Source: Anthoceros angustus (Eukaryota > Streptophyta > Anthocerotopsida > Anthocerotales > Anthocerotaceae). Taken from it: DNA of 64,000 nucleotides. This document shows, one piece after another, positions 11,601-20,056 of this stretch. The position numbers were made by a program, and so were the translations under genes. The first letter of the stretch is position 1. Every line of letters begins with the position of its first letter. The notes under the pieces are model-generated. The model saw nothing but the letters and a program-made list of their open reading frames with translations, did no database searches and was not told the origin of the DNA. The stretch lies in the NCBI GenBank assembly GCA_010909165.1, contig MU008182.1, positions 930,001 through 994,000 on the forward strand, read 5' to 3'.

Positions 11601-11705
11601 TACAACAATTGGTAAGCCACAACCGTGCTGGGTGCATAAAAACTGTCCACCCAGCGTTTCCTGTTGCGGTTTGTGTGAATCAACTGCAAAGCTCCAGATG
11701 TCCAT
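8676..11705 (-). CDS. PPR gene C: PLS-class pentatricopeptide repeat protein, E-type, no DYW
   Basis: Intronless 1009-residue frame from an ATG. About 95 residues of leader precede the PLS array, which ends in E1/E2 (YVLMSNIYTSAQMWEQARE, GQSWWTDMNGLVHRF) and stops nine residues later. Five near-identical 104-residue blocks follow each other with exact 312-bp spacing (L motifs near 10801, 10489, 10177, 9865 and 9553). The homogeneity suggests recent unequal exchange or gene conversion. The likely role is sequence-specific binding of organellar transcripts; lacking a DYW domain, it would require a partner for editing. It is on the same strand as D and convergent with B. Confidence 0.87.
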   Translation of the reverse strand: MDIWSFAVDSHKPQQETLGGQFLCTQHGCGLPIVVGSSPVHVNSRSLAQPRRCSTLARKPARITVCLATLEMEVGGWPTLNWSVPDGEPGKAAGSGKGVTAKTVSRLCQRGQLAQAIEAVGVLVLTDCRVTKFVFYTVVRQCVAAKDLTLGRRVHALAVEKGYEADTFLCNHILRMYISHSKLQEAMDVFSMIAKPDAFTWSAVISGHVKHGQDKQAIELYKGMRGSSVEPDGHVFVAALQACARGGDLKSGQQVHADVLASGMKHDLFVWNSLVDMYAKCGSLEEAQRLFDGLCKKDVVTWNALIAGYSQQGMGQEALHLYRAMEEEGIIAPNSVTFVCLLQACASVGTPALEKGKQLHAKIKERGLQADVVVGGSLVNMYAKCVSIDDARYVFDRLGVKNVVTWSSMIAGYSQQGMGQEALGLYRAMQEEGLAAPDSVTFGSLLQACASVGTTALEKGKQLHAEISKCGFEADWFVASSLVNMYAKCGSIEVARGVFDGLRHKNVVTWSAMIAGYSQQGMGQEALRVYGAMQEEGIVAPNSVTFVCLLQACSSVGTPALEKGRQLHVQIRELELEGEVFVASSLVHMYAKCGSLEDAERVFEGLGEKNVVTWSSMIAGYSQQGMGQKALSLYRDMQQEGMAVPDSVTFVCLLQACASVGTPALEKGKQLHAEIRKQGIEADLFVANSLVTMYAKCGSLEEAQDVFDALVQKDVVTWNSMIAGYSQQGMGLGALVLYRRMQEEGIVEPNSVTFVCLLQACASVAALPQGRQLHAQIKEQKLHTDMLVAGSLINMYGKCGSMLDALQVFQALPKRDVFTWSALIAGYTRQGDSEEVFGLVCKMEEDGIQPDSITFLSVLTVCSHTGLVNKGRGYFEDMSKHYGITPTADHYTCMVDLLGRSGQLQEALALVQTMSVPPDAALWRTLLGACQKWSNVDVGRYAFNEAVKLDEKDSAAYVLMSNIYTSAQMWEQAREMQSRRKTIGAWKQPGQSWWTDMNGLVHRFSVADL

Positions 11706-12126
11706 GCCTCAGGAGCAACCCACTGAGGCTAACTGCGGAAACAGCCAACCAACGTGACGCACAAGACCATCGGGCAGCACAGCTAATCACGAGCTTATCT
11801 TAGTCAAGGACAACCAATAGCGATCTTTTATCATGAGCTCGTCCATGCTTGGCCTCGATCCTGGTCACGACCATCCAGCAGGTTCCAGTTGTAAGCCAGA
11901 GGACCACGATCTCTCTTGCAGGCCGATCTGCAGCGGCGAGGAATTCTGTTACCTTGTTGGTCGCTCGTTTAACGTTTGGTTCGTTGTAGTGCAATGTTGA
12001 GATCTGGAGCTGTTGTTCGGACACCCCATCGCCCGCAGGAGGCTCCTACGATACAAAGTACATGACGAGGAAGAGCTTGGGATTTCTCTGGGAAGAATGT
12101 ATGCATCTGATGAGCTTTTAAAGTCG
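11706..12126 (-). pseudogene. Relic of a PPR gene 5' end, between genes C and D
   Basis: Between the stop of D and the start of C, about 11870-12126 (and into the end of D's frame) parallels the 5' region of gene A (about 5060-5490). Both contain a stretch ending in ACACCCCATCGC, a GAAGAGCTTGG stretch, and a minus-strand peptide like FLAADRP (A flank) or FLAAADRPARE (here). This looks like the head of a further PPR gene whose body was lost, or a duplicated promoter. It overlaps whatever serves as the promoter of C. Confidence 0.45.
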
Positions 12127-14178
12127 TCAAATGCAGGCAACGTGTTTGGGCCAACCGCAGTGAGTGCCAGTTCGCCTCTCTACGTTAGCGGTGTGTGATG
12201 GGGCACTTTGACAAAGAACGGAGAGCCGCAAATTTTTCACACCCACAATGGACCATCCATCACGAGGCATATCCGAGTTCTTTTGTGCAACGTGCGCTTC
12301 CTTCGTCCTCTTATAAAGAAGGTGCTCCAGCTTTGGTTCACTTCCGGGGTGATGCTTGGTGTTCCCAACGACAAAGCAATGCTCGAGTCCGTCCATGTCT
12401 ATCCACCAGCTCTGCCCTGGCTCCTTCCATGCCCCGATTCTTAATCTCCTGGACTGCATCTCCTGTGCCTGCTCCCACATCTGGGCGTCTGTGTATATGT
12501 TTGACATCAACACATAAGCTGCGGCATCTTTCTCGTCTAGCTTCACAGCTTCATCGAAAGCATGATGTCCCACGTCCACATTTCCCCACTTTCGACAAGC
12601 ACTTAATAGGGTATGCCACACTGAGGTATTGGGCAGTACAGGCATTGTCCTTACCAGATGTAGTGCCTCGTCAAGCTGTCCTGCACGGCCCAGGAGATCC
12701 ACCATGCACGTGTAATGGTCTGCCGTGGGGGTGATGGTGCAAAGTCTGCTCATGGCCTGGAAGTATTCTCGCCCCTTGCCCACTAGACCTGTATGGCTAC
12801 ATACTGTAAGTAAGCTCAGAAAGGTTATGCCGTCTGGCTGTATGCCATCCTGTTTCATTCTGTGAAACAATTGGAAGACCTCTTCGCTGTCTCCTTGGCG
12901 GGTGTATCCAGCAATCAGTGCATTCCAAGTGGACACGTCTCTATTGAGCACCTCCTCGAAGACCTGCTGTGCATAATCCATGCACCCGCACTTTCCGTAC
13001 ATGTTGATCAAACTGCCGGCTACGAGCAAATCAGCTTGAAGCCCTTGTTCTTTGATTTGTGCATGAACCTGCTGTCCCAGATCCAAAGCGGACAGACTTG
13101 CACATGCCTGAAGGAGGCCTGCAAATGTAACGGCATTGGGTGCAACAGTGCTTTCTTCTTGCATGGCCCTGAACAACAGAACGGCATCCTCCCCCATGCC
13201 CTGCTGGGAATACCCAGCTATCATGGCATTCCACGTTACCACATTTTTCTCACCAAGCCCGTCGAACACGACTCTAGCATCCTCTAGGCTGCCACACTTT
13301 GCATACATGTTTACCAAACTGCTGGCTACAAAAACGTCAGCTTGAAGTCCTCGTTCTCTTATCTGTTCATGAAGCTGCCTGCCCTTCTCCAAAGCCAGGG
13401 TGCCGACACTTGCACATGCCTGTAAGAGGCACAAAAACGTTACATAATCTATTTCAACGATCCCCTCTTCTTCCATGGCCCTGTACAAATGAAGGGCCTC
13501 CTGCCCCATGCCCTGCTGGGAATACCCTGCTATCATGGCACTCCAAGTCACCAAATCTTTCTGAGGAAGCCCATCAAACACTCTTTGCGCTTCTTCCAGG
13601 CTGCCACACTTAGCATACATGTCCACCAAGCCACTAGAAACGAACACATTAGGCTCAACGCCGCTAGCCAACACATCAGCATGCACCTGCTGCCCCGATT
13701 TCAAGTCTGCTCCCCTCGAACAAGCCTGAAGCGCTGCCACAAAGACATGGCAATCTGGCTTCACCCCTGACCTGCGCATTCCATGATACAATTGTATGGC
13801 ACGCATATCTTGCCCGTGCTTAACATGAGCTGAGATGATGGCCGACCATGTGAAGGCATCTGGTTTGGCAACCATATTGAACACATCCATCGCTTCCTGC
13901 AACCTGGCATGAGAAGCATACATCCGCAGGATGTGATTGCACAAGAACGTATCCGAATCATACCCCTTGCACAGTGTAAGAGCATGAACACGGCGACCCA
14001 GAGGCAGCTCCTTCCCACATCCTTTTATGACCTCATAAAAGAGAGATTTAGAAGCATCACACTCTGCGTGTACCAGAAATCCCAGAGCCTCAACGGCCTC
14101 TCCGAGCTGCCCTTGCTGACAGAGTCTACTGACGGTCTCTGCCGTCACTGCCCAATGCATTTCCACTGCAGCCAGCAT
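12127..14178 (-). CDS. PPR gene D: shortest member of the PLS-class PPR cluster, E-type, no DYW
   Basis: Intronless 683-residue frame from an ATG, beginning only about 10 residues before the conserved ETVSRLCQQG start of the array. Only two of the 104-residue blocks are present (near 13540 and 13228), then the usual terminal PLS block, E1/E2 (YVLMSNIYTDAQMWEQAQE, GQSWWIDMDGLEHCF) and a tail of about 80 residues with no family resemblance, probably read-through into flanking DNA. No DYW domain. It is paralogous to A-C, and its shortness is explained by fewer modules rather than by a truncation inside a motif. Confidence 0.84.
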   Translation of the reverse strand: MLAAVEMHWAVTAETVSRLCQQGQLGEAVEALGFLVHAECDASKSLFYEVIKGCGKELPLGRRVHALTLCKGYDSDTFLCNHILRMYASHARLQEAMDVFNMVAKPDAFTWSAIISAHVKHGQDMRAIQLYHGMRRSGVKPDCHVFVAALQACSRGADLKSGQQVHADVLASGVEPNVFVSSGLVDMYAKCGSLEEAQRVFDGLPQKDLVTWSAMIAGYSQQGMGQEALHLYRAMEEEGIVEIDYVTFLCLLQACASVGTLALEKGRQLHEQIRERGLQADVFVASSLVNMYAKCGSLEDARVVFDGLGEKNVVTWNAMIAGYSQQGMGEDAVLLFRAMQEESTVAPNAVTFAGLLQACASLSALDLGQQVHAQIKEQGLQADLLVAGSLINMYGKCGCMDYAQQVFEEVLNRDVSTWNALIAGYTRQGDSEEVFQLFHRMKQDGIQPDGITFLSLLTVCSHTGLVGKGREYFQAMSRLCTITPTADHYTCMVDLLGRAGQLDEALHLVRTMPVLPNTSVWHTLLSACRKWGNVDVGHHAFDEAVKLDEKDAAAYVLMSNIYTDAQMWEQAQEMQSRRLRIGAWKEPGQSWWIDMDGLEHCFVVGNTKHHPGSEPKLEHLLYKRTKEAHVAQKNSDMPRDGWSIVGVKNLRLSVLCQSAPSHTANVERRTGTHCGWPKHVACI

Positions 14179-14762
14179 CCAAGCTGCCTCCGAGGTTGTT
14201 CAGCTAGAGGGCCTTCTGTTCAGGTTGCCTGTTACCTGAATCAAAGCGTGGGCACCAGAAAATAATGTTGCCACAAGAGACGACCCTTGCTGGAAAGACC
14301 CGTACCCAGCCAGAAATTCTCTTGTACTGGCTGGCATTCCTGGACTACACATCGCGACATTGTCGCCTGCACCCGTTGGTGTGCATGCAACCTGATGATG
14401 AGGGATCACCTGCACCTGGTGCATTTTGGTATACTAACTGGCAGAATGCTTTTCCAAACTTTTGGCTTTGATTGTTAGGCCCGTTTCACAAGCCTGGTAT
14501 AAATCCTGACACACCTCATGTGATTGGAGGGTCAATTTGTACCCGGTTCACAAGGACTAAATAACCCACACCCTGGCCCTTACGTGGATGCCACGGCAGG
14601 GTGTTTTTCGATGTCAGAAAACACCGGGCAAGTCCGCCGGTGTTTTTTGACCAATGGCAGGTCAATTCTTATTTTTATGAGTTTTTTTACTGTGATGTTA
14701 TTCAACTTGTACGAAAAGGGCGCTTACAAAACTAGCACGAACACGCCCAAGGTATGTGAAGG

Positions 14763-15032
14763 CCGCTCTCGAGAGCGGACAGGAGGAGAGTGCCGCCTGG
14801 ACAGGAGGAGAGTGCCCGTCTGGACGGAGGAGAGTGCCCGTCTGGACAGGAGGAGAGTGCCCGCCTGGACAGGAGGAGAGTGCCCGCCTTTGAGCCGCAG
14901 AGGAGAGTGCTCGCCGTTGAGCCGCAGAGGAGAGTGCCCGCCGTTGAGCCGCAGAAGAGAGTGCCCGCCATTGAGCCGTGGAGGAGAATGCCCGCCGTTG
15001 AGCCGCGCAGAAGAGTGCTCGCCGAAGAGCCG
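14763..15032. repeat. GC-rich minisatellite with two unit types (about 23 bp and 27 bp)
   Basis: About five copies of a unit containing CTGGACAGGAGGAGAGTGCC (period 22-23 bp) run directly into about six copies of a 27-bp unit containing TTGAGCCGCAGAGGAGAGTG. Both share the GGAGAGTGCCCGCC core, so one arose from the other by swapping the variable half. The 27-bp period keeps reading frames open on both strands, creating artificial ORFs. It lies inside the Harbinger element, upstream of its Myb-like ORF. Confidence 0.85.
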
Positions 15033-15245
15033 CGTCCTTGACTTCGTGTGTGCTGTGTGGAGGGATCTGCCCATCGTCGCCACGCGCTTGCAGCCTTGCT
15101 GTGAGGTAATTCCAAGGTATTCAGTGGCAATCGAATTTTTGGATGGCACAACGGGCTCTCTAAAGTTTCTGACTGACCTCGGCTTGACATAACAAGCTCT
15201 CTATCTCAAAAGGTTTGGCAGGTTTCTAGGCTTTTAGGTTTGGCT

Positions 15246-15965
15246 ATGGCTGGGCAACAAGGTCATGGTGGTGAGTCTTCACTACAAAGACGGCCTTCCC
15301 AAACTTTTTCAAGTTATCTATTTGGCTCAGGAGGGGAGTCGACGGTTCAAAGCTACAACTTTGAACAGTCCTCTCAGACGTGGAGCCAACCTCCAAGTCA
15401 ACAAATATCACAAGGATGCTCCCCTCATGAGCAGCAAGCATTCTCAATGCCTCTGCTTGGAAGTGTCATGCTAGGCTCTGGTTTCAAACGGCTTGCACCA
15501 GGCAATGTCATTGACCTAGAAACTGGTCATGAGGTTCCAATTTCACAGGACACTGGCACAGGGTCAAAGAAGCGTAGGGGGAAAAGCAAAAAACACTTGG
15601 AACTTGAAGGGGAGGATCAGGTTCGAAGGACAAGTGGTGGAAGGGGTCCACAATGGACTGAACACCATACCATCCACTTGATCCACCTTAGGGGTTCTAT
15701 GGAGGAGGATTTCAATAAAGCACCCAAGCAAGGTATCGACGTGTGGAACAAGCTCTACGAGATTGTGCGGTCTGCCGATTCGACAAGGATTACGAGGCAT
15801 GTCGTCAAGCACAAGAGCCTTATGAAGGATTACAGGAAGGACAAAGCCGAGAACGAGACAAGTGGGCATGGAAGGTCTGATAAATGTAAGTTTTTTGATC
15901 TCATGGATGAATACCATGGTAAACGCCCGTGGTCAATTGCCATGCACATGCCGGCTCCTTCCTAG
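15246..15965 (+). CDS. Myb/SANT-like (trihelix) protein of the Harbinger element
   Basis: A 239-residue frame from an ATG. Residues 1-130 are Gln/Ser-rich and low complexity, with a basic KKRRGKSKKH patch near 105 suggesting nuclear import. Residues about 135-225 form a Myb/SANT-like domain (PQWTEHHTIHLIHLRGSME, then DVWNKLYEIV, then CKFFDLMDEYHGKRP), the fold used by the accessory ORF1 protein of plant PIF/Harbinger transposons, which helps import the transposase and bind element ends. No internal stops, so this half of the element is intact as a frame. It might alternatively be a domesticated trihelix factor; its position beside the transposase argues against that. Confidence 0.7.
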   Translation: MAGQQGHGGESSLQRRPSQTFSSYLFGSGGESTVQSYNFEQSSQTWSQPPSQQISQGCSPHEQQAFSMPLLGSVMLGSGFKRLAPGNVIDLETGHEVPISQDTGTGSKKRRGKSKKHLELEGEDQVRRTSGGRGPQWTEHHTIHLIHLRGSMEEDFNKAPKQGIDVWNKLYEIVRSADSTRITRHVVKHKSLMKDYRKDKAENETSGHGRSDKCKFFDLMDEYHGKRPWSIAMHMPAPS

Positions 15966-16381
15966 GACATTTGCTACGCCCGGGGGCTCTATGGACTCTA
16001 CCATGGGCTCTACTTTTTGGATGTCAGATGGTTTTGGAGAGTGAACGAGCCACCACGATGGTGAGCCCATACACCGAATCGGATGGTCAAGCCCGTTAAC
16101 ATGTGGCCAAAAGAGAACAAGGCAAGAAAGGGAGACCCAAGATCGGCAACTATGGAACGGATGGCCAAGCACAGAATGTTTATTACAAGAGTACAAGGCA
16201 AGCGCGGTTGACTTTACTCCAATCCATGAACGACACACTTGGCAACTTGGCAACATACTTGATGCACAAACGAACACATGAGCTAGTTTTGGTAGAATTT
16301 GCATTTCTAGTTTCTATTGTTCACCTTCGGTCTCAGACTTTGAGCCAAGGGCTGGTTTTGGAAATTTAAGTGTTTAAGTTT

Positions 16382-17820
16382 TTATTGTTCACCTTTGTTC
16401 TCCGTCTCAGACTCTGGACCCAAAACCTCGTTTGCCCGTCTTTTCAAGCGCAATTCATACAAGCTTTTGGCTAAAGCCCTCCGACGTGCCACACCTTGTC
16501 TATAACCAGCCCTTGCATATGGGTTTTGGTCTCCACCATCGGCATGGTCTTCCACATTCACTATATTTCGTCTTTGCCCATGCTTATTATATGCATTGTT
16601 GATTTCATACAAAGTCTCTACAGCTGCCCTTGAAGCTTCTTGTTGCAGTGCAGTCCGCCGCTGATGAGTGCTAGAAGCGGAGCTTTGAAGTTCAAGAGTA
16701 GTTTGATTGAACCATTCATCCTCAAAGCCATCATTACGCTCCACACACATGTTATGCAATACTAGGCATGCACTAACAACACAAGGCACATTTTTTAACT
16801 TCATATCATTTCTTTTTAGCAAAATCTGAAACCTACTTTTCGATGCCGTATGTCCTTTCCACCACCATTCGTACTAGATTGAATAAAATTCCAATTGGCT
16901 TCCTCCGATGTAAATCCATCTTTATGCCCACGGAATGGAGTTAATAGATGTACTCGAGGCCAATAACCTGCATCTCCCACTAAGGCAAACTCATCTAGCA
17001 TACCTGCTGCACATCTTTTTCCAATTTCCGACCGCTCCCACAAGTTCCAATCATTCATGCTACCTGCCCAACCGAAATCATAATCCCAAACCATTCCTTT
17101 TGCATTCACTACTAATTGAAGCAAGCAACTATGAAACCCCTTCCTACAATAATAGTCAACATGGTACTCTTTTGGTGCTATGATGGGAATATGGCTACCA
17201 TCTACTGCTGCTATAACATAAGGAATTCCTCTCAATGCCTCAAACTCAGTTGCATACATCTCCATCTTACTTCTGATGGCCATTGGATATACACATCATG
17301 CAAGATAGCCCTAAGAGCATTGCAAAATTGTAATACGATACCTTGAACAGTAGATGTACCATACCGATACAGGGCAGCAATAGTGGACAACCTATCCCCA
17401 CCAGCCAAGCGCATTAAACTAATGGATACTCGAGCATCCACTGGGACTGCATCTCTAGTAATTCTATCTTGTTTTTGAAGTATAGGTGCCAACTTCATAC
17501 AAATGAAGTCAAAGGTAGGTCTACTTACACGCATCCTGTTCTTGAACACTAGTGCATCCACTTAGATGTCCTTAACAGTCTCTGCATAAAGTGGAGGGCT
17601 ATCTTGAGCATCCTTATGCAGCATGGCCAACATGGCATCTGGACTATTCAACAATAGGAGAGAGTAGCTCGCACATTGTGGCACAAACACACTCTCCCCA
17701 CCAGAACAACACACAAATTCCTCATACATCGCTCTCAAAGTCATACCTTTGGCCTCCTCACAACACTCTTGTATTGCATAGCTAGAGGACAAGCTATGAT
17801 CTGAGCTTGTCCTCTGTGAA
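16382..17820 (-). pseudogene. Harbinger (HARBI1-like) DDE transposase, frameshifted
   Basis: Homology continues across three frames: 17561-17260 (RMRVSRPTFDFIC through DVYIQWPSEV), 17260-16870 (ATEFEALRGIPYVIAAVDGS, then GDAGYWPRVHLLTPFRG), and 16822-16382 (LKRNDMKLKNVPCVVSACLV). The catalytic triad is recognisable: Asp in AAVDGSHIPI, Asp in GDAGYWP, and Glu in MVVERTYG, which lies in yet another frame near 16860. Breaks therefore occur near 17260 and at least twice between 16815 and 16880, and an in-frame stop separates the N-terminal 17562-17820 portion. No introns explain these changes. This is a dead copy. It converges on the Myb-like ORF. Confidence 0.8.
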
Positions 17821-17829
17821 AGACGAAAG

Positions 17830-18840
17830 CTAGCTTGGAAGAAATGACGAGCCTCTTGCATTGTGAAGTTATGGATGATGTCTTTGTCCTCTATCTTGTT
17901 ATAGCATATCTGATGTAGCCTCTTGCATGGTCTCAAGAACCTGTGCTCCTCGTAGTGGCGCGGCCTTCGCCTACCGACATTTTGGAATGGCGTAAGTGAT
18001 TTAATGTTGTGGATAAAGAGGTTTTTGAGCATCTCTCTTGCATCCTTGACTTGTGGTAAGGCAAATATATTCTTGTAGTGTAACTGTCACTCAATCTGAC
18101 TATTTGTCTGGTATCTTGTGGTCATTTTGTACACACAGATTACGTTTTGAAGGGTAGTGAGGGAACTCCCTTTCAGTGTTGGCCTTGCACTATTTATGCT
18201 GCCTAACGTCATGGTCGTGTATTGCAACATACTTATGTGCATGCGTTCTTTTATAGTACTTTAAGAAAATTATTAATTTTGATAACTTCTAGAAGCTGAG
18301 GATAGCCGTTGTCCCATTGCCTTTTGTTGTTAGCTTTAGTCACCTATTTGTCTGTAGTCCTTCTGGGTTGCTGGAGACCATAAAAGCTCAAAGGGATCGC
18401 TTTTGTGACCTTCATTCATTTTATGCAGATGGATAATACTCCAACCATAGGAAGTGTGTCTACGTCAGTAGAGGATAAGCATCGACTGGCCCAAGCATCT
18501 CTTGCCGATAATTGCGAAAAGTACTTCTCAATCCCCGTGTCCACTCGTATCGATGGTTGTTGACTGTAATGGGTTCTGACAATGTCAGAATGTCAGACGT
18601 ACACATGCTTGTATTTGGACACTTATGATCCTTTTTCTTTTTGTTTAGCAGTGTGATATTTCCTACGATGTTCCCAAAGTACGTGGAGAAGCTTGTGGAA
18701 CAGCAACGAATTTGGAGCAGGCATAGAAGGGGGTGGACGAAAAACAAGATACGCAAGCTCCCACTTTGTTGGAGCAACAGCTTGTGGCTGATCTTGTGGG
18801 AAACGCAGATGTAAAAGGGGATTGGCAGCGGGAGGGCTTT
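17830..18840 (+). pseudogene. Truncated pseudogene copy of the UBC32-type E2 gene
   Basis: This block is a DNA-level duplicate of the intact gene downstream: it begins inside intron 1 (corresponding to about 20388) and keeps introns, so it is not a retrocopy. It matches exon 2 (EPV...ARPSPTDILEW), exon 3 (HYVLKGSEGTPF), then jumps to the region of exon 7, losing exons 4-6, which include the active-site cysteine. Exon 7 is degraded, exon 8 (NTPTIGSVSTS-like) persists, and exon 9 is cut before the membrane anchor near 18840. Exon 1 is missing. It cannot encode a working E2. Confidence 0.85.
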
Positions 18841-20056
18841 ATAAAACAAAAAAAAACAATTATCCAAATGGTAAAAAGTATAGCCGCGGGTTTTATTAAT
18901 GTGCAATGAAATCATCTTCCTCTAATTGGTCAATTGGTCTACATTATGTCATGCTTTTTTAACAAAACTGTTCCTAAATCTGTCACATTATTTTTACATA
19001 AGTACCACACCAAAGTCAAGTCCTCCAATTTGCTAGCGAATTGAGAAGTTGAGATGCAATGGTACACTGCGTTCATTGGCGTCCTAAGTCTACTTCGGAC
19101 TTAACCTATTTGGTATTTTCAAATTAGGACCTTATGGACTCACATTTTAGGACAGTTCAAACTTGGTTCAACTCCAATTCGCCGCGTGCCGAGTGAACCA
19201 ATCATAGCACGGACAGAAGGTTACAAGGCTTTCGGTTCGCTGACGTGGTAGGGTATAGTTTAGGTGGAAGTGGTGGGGTATTGTTAGGTGGAACTAATCT
19301 GATCATTGAGCCATACTACCTCTAATTCCTCAATAAATCATGCAAACTGGGGTCAATTTAAAATTTTACATTCTATCAGTTATTTCACATTTCTATGCTA
19401 TTTTTTAAAATTAAAAATTATTAAATATAATATAATATAAAGAACTAATCATACTTCTTGTAGATCGTCAAACTCATTCATTTTCTAATATGTGGCTTGT
19501 CTTTTTTTTTTGTACGTTTATTATCCACTTTGTTAGGTAGTCAATCTCACCGTTAATTCGGTACATAGTTAGATATTAAAAAAAGCTACCTATTTCTGGA
19601 TTTGGTAGTCACTTTGAAGCTGCCAATGCACTGGCGCTCGCTGATATATTACGTGGTGCTAACCCTAATTTCCGGCATATGTAGATCAGAAATAAGATTC
19701 ACACAAGAATATCCTTAACGAAAGTCTCTTGGGGTGAGGTTTCCTGCGTTCCGGCAGGCAGGGCTGTCTGTGTTTTTGCTTTGGTGGGGCTCTTTTGCTA
19801 GCGGTGAGGATTCTAGGAATGACCAGGTTGGACGGGAAGCCTGCCTGGCTAGTCAGCTCTAAGGGACTCGGCCTGCCCTGGCACGTTCAAATTGCCGACG
19901 TCGCGTGGCGGGCCGCCGTTGCTTAGCCAGGGGCAGACAACCGAGACTGTGCCCGAGCCGATCTAGCTGTTGCCTTTCAGGAAGTGTTGCTTGGTGACCC
20001 TAGATCGTGCGTTGCGTCTGGTTCGAGGCCTCCAACCTATGCGTTGAGAGAAGGAT
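18841..20056. other. Gene-free spacer and 5' region of the UBC32-type gene
   Basis: AT-rich between about 18840 and 19650, with an A/T-only tract near 19400-19440 and no coding potential. From about 19650 the sequence becomes GC-richer and presumably holds the promoter and 5' UTR of the E2 gene. No repeat, tRNA or further gene recognised. Confidence 0.5.

Larger units (their letters stand above)
14478..17830. mobile_element. Decayed PIF/Harbinger-type DNA transposon
   Basis: Two ORFs typical of plant PIF/Harbinger elements lie tail to tail: a Myb/SANT-like protein (15246-15965, plus) and a DDE transposase (about 16382-17820, minus). At 14478 the sequence GGCCCGTTTCACAAG follows a TTA trinucleotide, matching the usual GGCC-rich terminus and the TTA target duplication of this superfamily. 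A matching inverted copy was not found downstream. The right side breaks off where UBC pseudogene sequence begins near 17830, so the element appears truncated. The transposase carries frameshifts, so it is not autonomous. Confidence 0.7.

Noticed and set aside
14524-15192. 222-codon frame rich in PPLSRRGEC repeats
   Set aside because: The frame is created by the 27-bp minisatellite, which is a multiple of three and opens frames on both strands; no non-repeat coding signal.
17562-18032. 156-codon minus-strand frame
   Set aside because: It crosses the junction between transposon and UBC pseudogene; the N-terminal half is merely antisense to E2 exons.
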